A stretch of 10,732 bases of DNA from an uncultured Clostridia bacterium. Its GTDB lineage: Bacteria; Bacillota; Clostridia; TANB77; CAG-508. The notes under the pieces were generated by a model, which had not been told where the DNA came from, made no database searches, and worked only from the letters and a program-made list of their open reading frames with translations. Position numbers and translations under genes: made by a program. How positions within the stretch are numbered: the stretch's first letter is position 1; every line of letters begins with the position of its first letter. Positions 1 to 7,601 of the stretch are shown piece by piece. The stretch covers positions 1-10,732 of the forward strand of contig CAKPNI010000037.1 of NCBI GenBank assembly GCA_934168355.1, given 5' to 3'.

Positions 1-8
1 GACAATAT

Positions 9-14
9 GGGAGG
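9..14 (+). promoter_or_regulatory. Ribosome binding site for the TTG start of ricT
   Basis: GGGAGG sits 7 bases before TTG 22. It overlaps the competing ATG at 7 and therefore cannot serve that ATG. This decides the start. Confidence 0.7.
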
Positions 15-21
15 AAATACA

Positions 22-942
22 TTGAAAAACATAGTTGGAATAAGATTTAGAAGACTAGGTAAAATATATTTTTTCAACCCCAAGTATCTAATACTAAAAA
101 AAGACGAAATGGTAGTAGTTGAAACTGATGAGGGAGAAGAAATAGGAAAAGTTGCAATTCCAAATAGGACTATAGATGAAGAAAAAGTTCAAAAAGAGCT
201 AAAAAAAGTTCTTAGAATTGCAAATGAAAAAGATTTAAAACACTATAAAGAATGCCAAGAGAAAGAAAAAGAGGCTTTTAAATATTGTAGTAAAAGAATA
301 AAAGAATTAGGTTTAAAGATGAACTTAACAGATGTAGAGTTCAAATTTAATAATTCAAAAGTATTGTTTTATTTTACAGCAGATGGAAGAATAGATTTCC
401 GTGAATTAGTAAAAGACCTAGCAGCAGTTTATAGAACAAGAATTGAGTTAAGACAAATAGGAGTAAGAGATGAAATAAAACGTCTTGGAGGAAACGGAGT
501 ATGTGGTAGACAGCTTTGTTGTTGCTCATTTTTAAGTGATTTTGAAACAGTATCGATAAAAATGGCAAAAGACCAAAATTTGTCATTAAATCCATCAAAA
601 ATATCTGGTAATTGTGGCAGACTTATGTGTTGTTTAAAATATGAAGATGAAGTTTACCAAGAAAAGGTGAAAAGATTGCCTCATATTGGAGCAATTGTAA
701 AAACTCCAGACGGAGTAGGAGAAGTAGAAGCTGTAGAGACTTTGGCTGAAAGAATTAGAGTTAAATTTAAAAACGGCGATGATTATAGTAAGAAAAAATA
801 TGATGTGAAGGACATTAAGATTATAAAAGATACTCAGAAAGAAATTGTTGACGAAGAAGAAGAAAAACATAAAAAAGAACTTGAAGAGTTAGAACGTATG
901 GAAAATGAAGATAAAAAAGGAGGCGAAGATTATGGCATTTAG
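22..942 (+). CDS. ricT: RicT/YaaT-type PSP1 domain protein
   Basis: Predicted 306-residue cytosolic PSP1-family protein. In Bacillus subtilis the homologue RicT (YaaT) works with RicA and RicF in an Fe-S-containing complex that helps RNase Y mature mRNAs and influences sporulation and competence. Seen here: the N-terminal start of the family (VGIRFRRLGKIYFF), then two cysteine-rich motifs, VCGRQLCCC at about residues 160-168 and NCGRLMCC at about 197-204, which match the family's conserved cysteines. The C-terminus is a charged Lys/Glu-rich tail. I chose TTG at 22 because GGGAGG at 9-14 lies 7 bases upstream, and because the protein then begins MKNIVGIRF, as in family members; an upstream in-frame ATG at 7 has no ribosome site visible in the window. 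The end overlaps the ferredoxin start by 11 bases. The family call is firm; the exact role in this organism is inferred. Confidence 0.9.
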   Translation: MKNIVGIRFRRLGKIYFFNPKYLILKKDEMVVVETDEGEEIGKVAIPNRTIDEEKVQKELKKVLRIANEKDLKHYKECQEKEKEAFKYCSKRIKELGLKMNLTDVEFKFNNSKVLFYFTADGRIDFRELVKDLAAVYRTRIELRQIGVRDEIKRLGGNGVCGRQLCCCSFLSDFETVSIKMAKDQNLSLNPSKISGNCGRLMCCLKYEDEVYQEKVKRLPHIGAIVKTPDGVGEVEAVETLAERIRVKFKNGDDYSKKKYDVKDIKIIKDTQKEIVDEEEEKHKKELEELERMENEDKKGGEDYGI

Positions 943-1108
943 AATTGATAAGGACAAATGTATAGGTTGTGGAGCTTGTGTTGACGCTTGCCCTATGGGA
1001 TGTATAGCAATTGGAGAAGATGGAAAAGCAGAGATAGATGAAACTATTTGCATTAGCTGTGGAAGTTGTAGAGCTGTTTGCCCAGTAGAAGCTCCAGACG
1101 AAGCTTAA
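932..1108 (+). CDS. 2[4Fe-4S] ferredoxin
   Basis: A 58-residue clostridial-type bacterial ferredoxin, a small soluble one-electron carrier for low-potential reactions such as those of pyruvate:ferredoxin oxidoreductase and hydrogenase. Two cluster motifs are complete: Cys10, 13, 16 and 20 (CIGCGACVDACP) and Cys40, 43, 46 and 50 (CISCGSCRAVCP). An extra Cys24 lies after the first motif. ATG 932 is preferred because AAAAGGAGG at 915-923 lies 8 bases upstream and the protein then starts MAFRIDKDKC. An in-frame upstream ATG at 905 would add nine residues and has no such site. The gene overlaps the ricT end by 11 bases, so the two are probably co-transcribed and translationally coupled. A terminator follows directly. 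Confidence 0.95.
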   Translation: MAFRIDKDKCIGCGACVDACPMGCIAIGEDGKAEIDETICISCGSCRAVCPVEAPDEA

Positions 1109-1138
1109 ATTTAATTGAATATTAACAGAAATTATATG

Positions 1139-1169
1139 GCCTTAGTTTATAAATACTAAGGCTTTTATT
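1139..1169 (+). terminator. Rho-independent terminator after the ferredoxin gene
   Basis: A perfect 8-bp stem, GCCTTAGT (1139-1146) with ACTAAGGC (1155-1162), encloses an 8-base loop and is followed by TTTTATT. It separates the ricT-ferredoxin pair from the operon starting at 1199. Confidence 0.85.
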
Positions 1170-1198
1170 AAAATAAAGATACGAAAGGAGGAAATAAA

Positions 1199-2083
1199 AT
1201 GAAAATTGATGAGTATGTAAAATATGAAAATATACATAAATATACAGGAAAAAGCAAATTCTTATTGTTTCTTGGTTGGCTTTTTATAATATGTGGTATA
1301 TTGGTGTTTGTTACAAGTATAGTTACATGGAATGAATGGAAAAAAACAGAAAAGAATTATGAGAAAGAATATGTTTATAATGAAAATGGTGACTTATATT
1401 ATGAAAAAGGAAGTGAAAGAACTTATATTGAAACAATATATAATTCTGACAAGGAAAAAATAACTCTTAATATTCCAATTGCCAAAACTATTATAATGTA
1501 TATCTCAAAAAATAATCCAACTGAGGGAATATATGTTGACTTGAATAATTCAAATGATACGGCAATGCTTAGTCCGGTATCAGGAATAGTTGTTTCGTTA
1601 ATATTATTTGTAATGGGATCATACCCTATATTGGCAAATAAAGAAGCAAAAGAAGGAAAAAGAACATTTAGACCGGTTTTCTTTATTTATCTTGCGCTTT
1701 TTATAAGTGGAGTAGTACTGGTTGGAATGCAAATAAACAAAGGGGTTAATTATTTAAAACTTAAAAATCAAAATAATATTACAACAGCAACTATAAATTC
1801 TGAAATGTATGTATCGTCAAATGATGATTTATATAAGCCGGTTGCATATTATTTTGTAAATGGACAGAAATATATTTATGTTAGTGATTATTTTGAAAAT
1901 GGAACACTAGATAAGAACTTCAATAAAACATTTGATTTATATTATGATAGCAATAATCCTAATGTTGTGTCGAGATTAAAAGATCCAATAAATATTGAGC
2001 TGTTAATTATTGGGATGATATTTTTAGTTATTAATGGATTTTTATTAATTAAGATAAATTTTAAGGAAGAAACTCAAATATAA
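1199..2083 (+). CDS. Four-helix membrane protein with DUF3592-like extracytoplasmic loops
   Basis: A 294-residue membrane protein of unknown function. Hydrophobic segments lie at about residues 21-43, 125-146, 159-180 and 266-285, giving two large loops between helices 1-2 and 3-4. Both loops are Asn/Tyr-rich. The second (about 190-262) has the look of a DUF3592 domain: a beta-rich stretch with YYFVNGQKYIY and a closing YYDSNNPNVVS. The first loop ends in a similar way (YISKNNP then YVDLNN), so the protein may have arisen by duplication of a helix-loop-helix unit. ATG 1199 has AAAGGAGG at 1184-1191, 7 bases upstream. It is followed 12 bases later by the MoxR gene and so is probably first in that operon. 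The DUF3592 assignment is from pattern memory and is moderate. A sensing or accessory role is inference only. Confidence 0.8.
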   Translation: MKIDEYVKYENIHKYTGKSKFLLFLGWLFIICGILVFVTSIVTWNEWKKTEKNYEKEYVYNENGDLYYEKGSERTYIETIYNSDKEKITLNIPIAKTIIMYISKNNPTEGIYVDLNNSNDTAMLSPVSGIVVSLILFVMGSYPILANKEAKEGKRTFRPVFFIYLALFISGVVLVGMQINKGVNYLKLKNQNNITTATINSEMYVSSNDDLYKPVAYYFVNGQKYIYVSDYFENGTLDKNFNKTFDLYYDSNNPNVVSRLKDPINIELLIIGMIFLVINGFLLIKINFKEETQI

Positions 2084-2095
2084 GAGGAGAAAATT

Positions 2096-3085
2096 ATGGA
2101 AGAACAAAACAACATTTCCACAGAAGAATTACAAAAAAGCAATGAAATAATAAATTCAATAACAAGCTACTATACATCCAAAATAGTAGGACAAAAAAAT
2201 TTACAACAATCATTACTAATATCACTAATTGCAAATGGTCATATATTAGTAGAATCTGTACCAGGTCTTGCAAAAACAACAGCAGCAAAAGTATTAACAG
2301 AAAGTTGTGGAGGAAAATTTTCAAGAATACAATGTACGCCAGATTTATTGCCAAGTGATATTATAGGAACTCAGACCTATAATGCCAAAACTACAGAATT
2401 CGAAACCAAAATAGGACCTGTAGATGCCAATTTTGTACTTTTAGATGAAATAAATAGATCGAGTTCAAAAACACAGAGTGCCATGTTAGAAGCAATGCAA
2501 GAAAGACAAGTAAGTATTGGAGGAGAAATTTACAAATTACCTGAAATATTTATTGTAATAGCTACTCAAAATCCAATAGAACAAGAAGGAACATATTTGT
2601 TATCAGAGGCACAACAAGACAGGTTTATAATAAAGGAAAAATTAGAATATCCATCAATTTTAGAAGAGTTGGAGATATTAAATAGAGTTGAAAAACAAGT
2701 TTTTGAAAACAAGCAAAAAGTTGTAAATTTAAAAGAAATAAAATATTTGCAAGAATTATGTCAAAAAGTATATATTGATGAAGCAATAAAAAAATATATA
2801 GTAAATATTATACAAGCAACAAGAAACCCAGAAAAGATAATAAGAAAAGAATATTCTAAATATATAGTAAATGGTGCAAGTACAAGAGGTTCAATAGCAT
2901 TTATGGAGGCTGGAAAAGCTCTTGCCCTAATAAATGGGAGGACATATGTAATTCCAGATGACATAAAAAATTTAAGCTATGGAATATTAAGACATAGAAT
3001 AGCATTAAGTTTTGAAGCAATGGCAGATGAAATACAAGTAGAAACAATTATAGATGAAATAATATCATCAATAAAAACACCATAA
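2096..3085 (+). CDS. MoxR family AAA+ ATPase
   Basis: A 329-residue cytosolic AAA+ ATPase of the MoxR family; such ATPases typically act as chaperone-like remodellers together with VWA-domain partners. Visible motifs in order: Walker A ESVPGLAKT (about 53-61), Walker B VLLDEIN (114-120), the MoxR-typical MLEAMQERQVSIGG (about 130-143), sensor 1 IATQNP (155-160), the loop GTYLLSEAQQDRF (165-177) with a candidate arginine finger Arg176, and sensor 2 in GASTRGS (260-266) within the C-terminal helical lid. Length is normal for the family. The GTYxLxEAQ loop differs from the usual GTYPLPEAQLDRF. ATG 2096 has AGAGGAG just upstream, overlapping the stop of the preceding gene. The downstream DUF58 and two VWA genes fit its expected partners. 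Confidence 0.95.
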   Translation: MEEQNNISTEELQKSNEIINSITSYYTSKIVGQKNLQQSLLISLIANGHILVESVPGLAKTTAAKVLTESCGGKFSRIQCTPDLLPSDIIGTQTYNAKTTEFETKIGPVDANFVLLDEINRSSSKTQSAMLEAMQERQVSIGGEIYKLPEIFIVIATQNPIEQEGTYLLSEAQQDRFIIKEKLEYPSILEELEILNRVEKQVFENKQKVVNLKEIKYLQELCQKVYIDEAIKKYIVNIIQATRNPEKIIRKEYSKYIVNGASTRGSIAFMEAGKALALINGRTYVIPDDIKNLSYGILRHRIALSFEAMADEIQVETIIDEIISSIKTP

Positions 3086-3099
3086 AGGAGAGAAAAATT

Positions 3100-3666
3100 A
3101 TGAAAAATAAAAAAGGTATAATTATTTTTGCGTTAATTATAGCAATTCTTATAATAGTTGGAATTATTGCATTTTCAACAAATAAAAAAACACAAAGAAC
3201 AACAGGAAACTTTGGAAAATTTCAATTTGAGCTTGGAAATTATATGATTGAAGGAAACACAACAAATGGAGGAGCTCCTTCTAAAGAATATGACTTTTGT
3301 ACATATTATGGAAAATTGTATAATATGGGAGAAAAGACAATAGATGTTGATGCCGAAATAAATATAAAAGCACATAATGACCTAGTTTATAATGATTATA
3401 GCAATTATGATGATTTAGAATCTATGAAAATATTTAGAAGAGAGTTTAAATACATAAAAGAAGATGACAAAATTACTTTTATATACAAACATAGAGATGA
3501 TTTGTTTATTACAATTGATGTAATTGATGATTCTATTTGTTATGATGAACAAGGAAACCAAACAGGAATAGCCCCAAAAGACATACCAGGTTACGACTTT
3601 TGGGAAATATTAAATCAAGATGTGAATTTTTTAAATGCGGTTAGTATGAATATACAAGAGTTATAG
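3100..3666 (+). CDS. Small single-helix membrane protein, unknown
   Basis: A 188-residue protein that I do not recognise. It has a basic N-terminus (MKNKK) and one strong hydrophobic helix at about residues 6-25, without a lipobox or an evident signal-peptidase site. The rest is hydrophilic, rich in Asp, Asn, Tyr and Ile, and predicted to lie outside the membrane with the N-terminus inside. Two cysteines (67 and 147) in the outer part could form a disulfide. AAAGGAGAG at 3084-3092 precedes ATG 3100, and the gene starts 14 bases after the MoxR stop. Its position between moxR and the DUF58 gene is not a standard slot in Bat operons, so it may be a lineage-specific accessory subunit. That role is inference. 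Confidence 0.8.
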   Translation: MKNKKGIIIFALIIAILIIVGIIAFSTNKKTQRTTGNFGKFQFELGNYMIEGNTTNGGAPSKEYDFCTYYGKLYNMGEKTIDVDAEINIKAHNDLVYNDYSNYDDLESMKIFRREFKYIKEDDKITFIYKHRDDLFITIDVIDDSICYDEQGNQTGIAPKDIPGYDFWEILNQDVNFLNAVSMNIQEL

Positions 3667-3686
3667 AATTCAAAGGAAAATAGGCT

Positions 3687-4556
3687 ATGAAAATGAAATA
3701 TATAACAAAAATAAAATCTAATCTATCAATATTTACTAAAAAAAGAACATCGAATATATTAGAAGGAACATATAGTTCAATATATAAGGGAAAAAGCATG
3801 AATTTTGAGGATTTAAGGGAATATGTGATAGGAGATAATGTAAAAGACATAGATTGGAAAGCTTCGGCAAGAGCAAATAAAATTTTAATAAAACAATATA
3901 TAGCCGAAAAAAAGCATAATGTATTATTTGTTTTAGATACAGGTAAAAAAATGATGGCAGATACAAAAAAATTTGAAGCAAAAAATGAAGTAGCACTTAT
4001 GACAATGGGGACAATAGCATATTTGATAGAAAAAAATGGAGATTCCATTAGTGCAATATACAAAAGCAAAGAAAAAATACAATTATTTCCATTTAAAACA
4101 GGGTTATACAATATAGAAAAAATTTTAAATTTCTATGAGAAGGACATAGGAGATGAAGGAAACCTATCAGAGCTAATTTCATATGTGTTAAAAACGATAA
4201 AAAGAAAAATGATAATTTTTATTATAACTGATATTGACGGAATGAATAGTGTTTCAGAAGAAATATTAAAAAAGATATCAATTAATCATGAGGTAATGTT
4301 TATAAATATATCTGATGCGTTAATGACAGGAAAAAACGCATTCGATGTAGAACAAGAAAATTACATTCCGGAATTCTTTTTAAAAGACTCAAAATTAAAT
4401 GAATTAGAACTAGAAGTAAAACAAGAATTATATAATGATGTAAAGAAAAAATTCAATAAATATAGAATAGTTACAACCACAATTAACCAACAAGACGAAA
4501 TTGTACAAGATGTTTATAAACTATTGGAAAGGCAAAGATATGCAAACAATCATTAA
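3687..4556 (+). CDS. DUF58 domain protein (VWA-like, MoxR partner)
   Basis: A 289-residue cytosolic DUF58 protein. The signature lies at residues 40-62: FEDLREYVIGD, DIDWKASAR, followed by a hydrophobic strand and VLDTGKKM (82-89). A second strand with IITDID (179-184) fits the VWA-like Rossmann fold. Proteins of this family are routinely encoded beside MoxR ATPases and VWA membrane proteins and are thought to act as adaptors. The metal-binding DxSxS motif expected in an active VWA is reduced to D-T-G-K-K, losing both serines, so metal-dependent ligand binding may be absent. ATG 3687 follows AAAGGA by 9 bases; ATG 3693 is a less well-spaced alternative. The 3' end overlaps the next gene by 17 bases. 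Confidence 0.92.
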   Translation: MKMKYITKIKSNLSIFTKKRTSNILEGTYSSIYKGKSMNFEDLREYVIGDNVKDIDWKASARANKILIKQYIAEKKHNVLFVLDTGKKMMADTKKFEAKNEVALMTMGTIAYLIEKNGDSISAIYKSKEKIQLFPFKTGLYNIEKILNFYEKDIGDEGNLSELISYVLKTIKRKMIIFIITDIDGMNSVSEEILKKISINHEVMFINISDALMTGKNAFDVEQENYIPEFFLKDSKLNELELEVKQELYNDVKKKFNKYRIVTTTINQQDEIVQDVYKLLERQRYANNH

Positions 4557-5007
4557 ATTACAAGAGTCATTTTCGTACTCATTATTTCCGATTATATTAA
4601 CAGTTTTATTTATAATTGGTATAATATATTATAAAAATAATAGTAAGAAAGTTCATCTTTCACAATTAGATAAAAAAGAAATTTCGGAAAAAAATTTAAA
4701 GGATAAACCTGTAATCAAAAACAAATATTTAAAAGAACTAGATGAAATTGAAAAAAATTTTTTTGATCAAAAGATCGATTTGAGGACGGCTTATCAAAAA
4801 ATAAGTGAAATAATTAGATTATTTGTATTTGAAATGACAGATATTACAACACAAAATTATTCTTTAAAGGAAATAAAAAAACTTAATATACCTATTTTAT
4901 ATGAGCTTATAGAAGAATACTATGTGCCAGAATTTGCAAGCAAGCCAGTTGGAGACTTTGAAGAATCAATAAAGAAAGCAAGGGGAGTAATTAAAGAATG
5001 GAATTAA
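4540..5007 (+). CDS. One-helix membrane protein in the DUF4381 position of Bat operons
   Basis: A 155-residue protein with an N-terminal transmembrane helix (about residues 13-31), a charged linker, then an all-helical cytosolic domain (about 60-152). That domain contains YLKELDEIE, AYQKISEIIRLFVFEMTDI, YSLKEIKKL and VPEFASKP. This pattern, and the place between the DUF58 gene and the first VWA gene, matches DUF4381-like proteins of Bat/Aerotolerance operons. I chose ATG 4540 because GGAAAGG lies about 7 bases upstream. The longer reading from TTG 4501 would add 13 residues inside the DUF58 gene with no better ribosome site. It overlaps DUF58 by 17 bases and the next gene by 10, indicating translational coupling. 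The domain name is moderate confidence; the membrane topology is clear. Confidence 0.82.
   Translation: MQTIIKLQESFSYSLFPIILTVLFIIGIIYYKNNSKKVHLSQLDKKEISEKNLKDKPVIKNKYLKELDEIEKNFFDQKIDLRTAYQKISEIIRLFVFEMTDITTQNYSLKEIKKLNIPILYELIEEYYVPEFASKPVGDFEESIKKARGVIKEWN
4981..4987 (+). promoter_or_regulatory. Ribosome binding site for the BatA-like gene at ATG 4998
   Basis: AGGGGAG lies 10 bases before ATG 4998, inside the end of the preceding gene. The ATG at 5209 has no comparable site. This supports 4998 as the true start of the VWA gene. Confidence 0.6.
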
Positions 5008-5162
5008 AATATCCAATTTCTATAATTATTTGTGTAATTATAATTCTTTTTATATACTATAGAAAAAATTATAAAAACAAATATACTAATCGGAAAAAAA
5101 GTAGCAAATACGCAATATATCAAAAATACAAAATATTATCAAGCCAAATTAAAGCAATATAA
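4998..5162 (+). CDS. N-terminal fragment of the BatA-like VWA protein (frameshifted)
   Basis: A 54-codon reading frame beginning MELKYPISIIICVIIILFIYY, a transmembrane helix of the kind that opens BatA/BatB-like proteins, then a basic stretch. It stops at TAA 5160-5162, while the neighbouring frame encodes the expected continuation. In this frame the residues after about 33 (KKSSKYAIYQ) lose family character. In the next frame the same bases read GKKVANTQYIKNTKYYQ and run without a stop into the VWA domain. A net +1 base is therefore present, most simply an extra A in the A7 run at 5094-5100. The gene overlaps the preceding stop by 10 bases, as its neighbours do. It is not a separate small gene in my view. 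Confidence 0.75.
   Translation: MELKYPISIIICVIIILFIYYRKNYKNKYTNRKKSSKYAIYQKYKILSSQIKAI
5094..5100 (+). other. A7 tract, probable frameshift site in the BatA-like gene
   Basis: CGG followed by seven A residues and GTAGC. With six A residues the frame from ATG 4998 would join directly to the VWA frame (reading ...TNRKKVANTQYIKN...), giving one protein of about 347 residues. The tract is a plausible point of sequencing error, replication slippage or transcriptional slippage. Confidence 0.6.
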
Positions 5163-5208
5163 AATATTATCTAATTTAATTAAAATTTTTAGTATAATAT
5201 GTATTATA

Positions 5209-6042
5209 ATGACAAGCGTTCTTATAGCAAGACCTGTAACTTACAAAAATAAAAGCAATGAAAAATACAATAGGGATGTAATTATTAGCTTAGATATATC
5301 AACATCACAAACCGAAGTAAATTTAGAACTAATAAAAAAATTACAAGAAACAATTCCTAATATAAAAGGAGATAGAATTGGAATAGTGATTTTTAATACT
5401 GCACCAGTTGTATATTGTCCATTAACAGACGATTATGACTACATAAATGATTGTTTAAATACAATAACAGAACAGCTAAATGTAGCAAAAAAAAATGGAG
5501 GATATCCGCCTGTTACATATAAGGTAAATGGAAAAGAAGTGCCAACACTATGGTATGGAGGAGTTGCTTCAAATTCAGAAACAAGAGGGAGTTCGCTTGT
5601 AGGGGATGGTTTAGCAGGAACTGTATATTCATTTCCAGATATTGAAAAAAACAAAGATAGGACAAGAATAATAGTTTTTGCAACAGACAATGATGTTCAA
5701 GGAAAAGAAATAATTTCATTAGAAGATGCATGTGCTCTGTGTAAGGAAAAAGATGTAATATTATATGCGTATTGTCCATCAACTTCTGTTAATAAAAATG
5801 CAACAACTACTAAGATTTTGGGATACAAAGATGCAGTGGAAAAAAACGCTAGTGGAAAGTTTTATACAGGAAATTTAGAAGAAACAACATCAAATATTTT
5901 TGAAGAAATAAAAAATACAAAAACATCATTATTAGAAACAGTTAAAAAAACATATGAAACAGACAATCCAGAAATAATTTTTATAGGAATTATAATAGTT
6001 TTTATAATTATAACTGTTATAGAGAAAAGGATAGGACTATGA
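5209..6042 (+). CDS. VWA domain membrane protein, BatA-like (main part; frame open from 5044)
   Basis: This frame encodes most of a BatA-like VWA protein. The listed ATG 5209 has no ribosome site and falls inside the second transmembrane helix (IKIFSIICIIMTSVLIARP). The coding frame is open from 5044, and the real start is probably ATG 4998 in another frame. From 5209 there are 277 residues. The MIDAS motif DISTS (29-33) is intact, a GSSLVGDGLAG stretch (127-137) supplies the second metal-site loop, and ATDND (158-162) the third. A C-terminal helix spans about 255-271. Expected topology is two N-terminal helices, a VWA domain and a C-terminal anchor. It is probably a membrane-bound partner of the MoxR ATPase. 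It ends in an ATGA overlap with the next VWA gene. The family call is firm; whether an intact protein is made is uncertain. Confidence 0.88.
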   Translation: MTSVLIARPVTYKNKSNEKYNRDVIISLDISTSQTEVNLELIKKLQETIPNIKGDRIGIVIFNTAPVVYCPLTDDYDYINDCLNTITEQLNVAKKNGGYPPVTYKVNGKEVPTLWYGGVASNSETRGSSLVGDGLAGTVYSFPDIEKNKDRTRIIVFATDNDVQGKEIISLEDACALCKEKDVILYAYCPSTSVNKNATTTKILGYKDAVEKNASGKFYTGNLEETTSNIFEEIKNTKTSLLETVKKTYETDNPEIIFIGIIIVFIIITVIEKRIGL

Positions 6043-7013
6043 TAATAAATCCAATAATACCAATTTGGCTTATGGGAATATATTGCATAATTATTCTAAT
6101 TTTGTTATTATATAAAAAGTCAAAAAAAGATATAAAAAATAACTTAATAAAAATTCTAATTGTAATTTTATTATTTACAATAAATTTAAGACCAATGGTA
6201 CCAAATGGAGAAGCTGATGCTTTAAGTTATGATATGAATGTTTTATTTGTAATAGATAAAAGTGTAAGTATGAGAGCTTTAGATTATAATGGGGAAAATG
6301 AAAGATTTGAAGGCGTTATAAGTGATTGCTGCAATATTGTTAATCAATTATCAGGATGTAAATTTTCAATTATTACATTTGGAGATGATGTAAAAAAAGA
6401 AATACCTTTTACAATAGATAGTGATATGGTACAAGCAGAACTGAAAGCTATTAATTTAGAAAACGACATATATGCTAAAGGAAGTTCCATAAATTCTGTA
6501 AATGAAATGTTAGAGGAAACGCTTAAAGAGCAAAAAGAAAAAGATAATAAAAATACAGTATTATTTTTTGTATCAGATGGAGAAATAACTATAGATGGTG
6601 AAAATTTAAAATCTTTTGCAAATATAAAACAATATGTTTCAAATGGAGCAGTACTTGGATATGGAACAGTAGAAGGCGGAAAAATGGTAAGTGACTTATA
6701 TAAAGACGAGCCTAGTAGTCCGTATTATTACGTGTATTATTATGATGAAAATTATAAAAAAGCAACCGCTATTTCCAAAATAGATGAAAATAATTTAAAA
6801 CAGATTTCTGCTGATATTGGAATTGACTATGTACATATGGAGAAAATGTCTAATATAGAATATAAATTAAGTGAGGTAAAAAAGCAGGCATTGAATTCTT
6901 TAACGAGTAAGGATAAAATGGACTCATATAAAGATATATATTATTATTTTGGAATAATTTTGGTAATTTTACTTTTTGTTGATTTTGATAAGAAAAAGAG
7001 GAGATTGAAATGA
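6039..7013 (+). CDS. VWA domain membrane protein, BatB-like
   Basis: A 324-residue membrane protein with two N-terminal helices (about 8-25 and 37-50), a VWA domain and a C-terminal helix (about 300-315) followed by a basic tail. The metal-ion-dependent adhesion site looks complete: DKSVS (73-77), GSS at 148-150 in the Thr position, and SDGE (179-182). This is the second of two adjacent VWA proteins, as in Bat operons (BatA-BatB). It probably works with the first VWA protein and the MoxR ATPase at the membrane. ATG 6039 overlaps the preceding stop as ATGA, with AAAAGGA at 6025-6031. Its own stop overlaps the TPR gene start in the same way. A Tyr-rich stretch (about 229-240) is unusual but probably part of a surface loop. 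Confidence 0.92.
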   Translation: MIINPIIPIWLMGIYCIIILILLLYKKSKKDIKNNLIKILIVILLFTINLRPMVPNGEADALSYDMNVLFVIDKSVSMRALDYNGENERFEGVISDCCNIVNQLSGCKFSIITFGDDVKKEIPFTIDSDMVQAELKAINLENDIYAKGSSINSVNEMLEETLKEQKEKDNKNTVLFFVSDGEITIDGENLKSFANIKQYVSNGAVLGYGTVEGGKMVSDLYKDEPSSPYYYVYYYDENYKKATAISKIDENNLKQISADIGIDYVHMEKMSNIEYKLSEVKKQALNSLTSKDKMDSYKDIYYYFGIILVILLFVDFDKKKRRLK

Positions 7014-7600
7014 AAAAAAGAATATTAATAGCAGTATATATTGCTTTAATGATTTTAATGTTGTTTGGACAAAAATATATATACTATTATAATCGTGGAA
7101 ATGCCTCTTTTGAAAATCAAAAATATGATGAGGCAATTCTAGAATATAAAAAATCTTTGCATGGTGTGATACCAAAATATAGAGAATGTAAAATAAGAAT
7201 AAATTATGCTTTGGCGATTTGCAAAAAAATTGATTTAGATTTAGATGAAAGTGATGAAAATAGTGTGAATCAAGCAATTGATATGTATAAGTCAGCAATT
7301 GACATTTTGACAGAAAAAGGATGTGCAAGCAAACTTAGTGAAAACGAGTTTCATAGTGAAGATGCAGAGATTTTGAAAGAAGATATTGAAAATGAAATTT
7401 ATAGATTAAATAATTTATTTAGTCAAAAGCAAAATTCTAAAGACAATAATGGAAGGGAAAGCGAGAAGAAGGAAGAAACACAAGATACAGAAAATACAAT
7501 TAAAAGTATAAAGGAAAATGCTATTATAGAACAAAAGAAGATTGAAAAAAAATATGAGGATTATGGAAAAAATTTTGATAGAAAAACGAGGAATTGGTAA
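7010..7600 (+). CDS. Membrane-anchored TPR protein, BatC-like
   Basis: A 196-residue protein with an N-terminal transmembrane helix (about 5-20) and a TPR-like helix pair at about 25-52 (YNRGNASFENQKYDEAILEYKKSL). A second, weaker repeat follows around 58-104 (INYALAICKKI, NQAIDMYKSAIDIL). The C-terminal third is Glu/Lys/Asn-rich, probably disordered or coiled, and ends in RNW. A TPR protein immediately after the second VWA gene corresponds to BatC, presumably a scaffold for protein contacts. ATG 7010 has AGAGGAG 6 bases upstream and overlaps the preceding stop as ATGA. The TPR call rests on one good repeat. The BatC equivalence comes mainly from context. Confidence 0.85.
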   Translation: MKKRILIAVYIALMILMLFGQKYIYYYNRGNASFENQKYDEAILEYKKSLHGVIPKYRECKIRINYALAICKKIDLDLDESDENSVNQAIDMYKSAIDILTEKGCASKLSENEFHSEDAEILKEDIENEIYRLNNLFSQKQNSKDNNGRESEKKEETQDTENTIKSIKENAIIEQKKIEKKYEDYGKNFDRKTRNW

Positions 7601-7601
7601 A

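Noticed and set aside
1109..1180. Candidate promoter for the operon (TTGAAT at 1115; TATAAA at 1148; TAAAAT at 1169)
   Set aside because: No pair of boxes has acceptable 16-18 base spacing, and AT-rich hexamers are expected by chance here. The operon promoter cannot be placed.
3641..4111. Minus-strand open frame of 156 codons
   Set aside because: It is antisense to the DUF58 signature region; its Phe/Leu/Ile-rich composition is what AT-rich coding DNA gives on the opposite strand.
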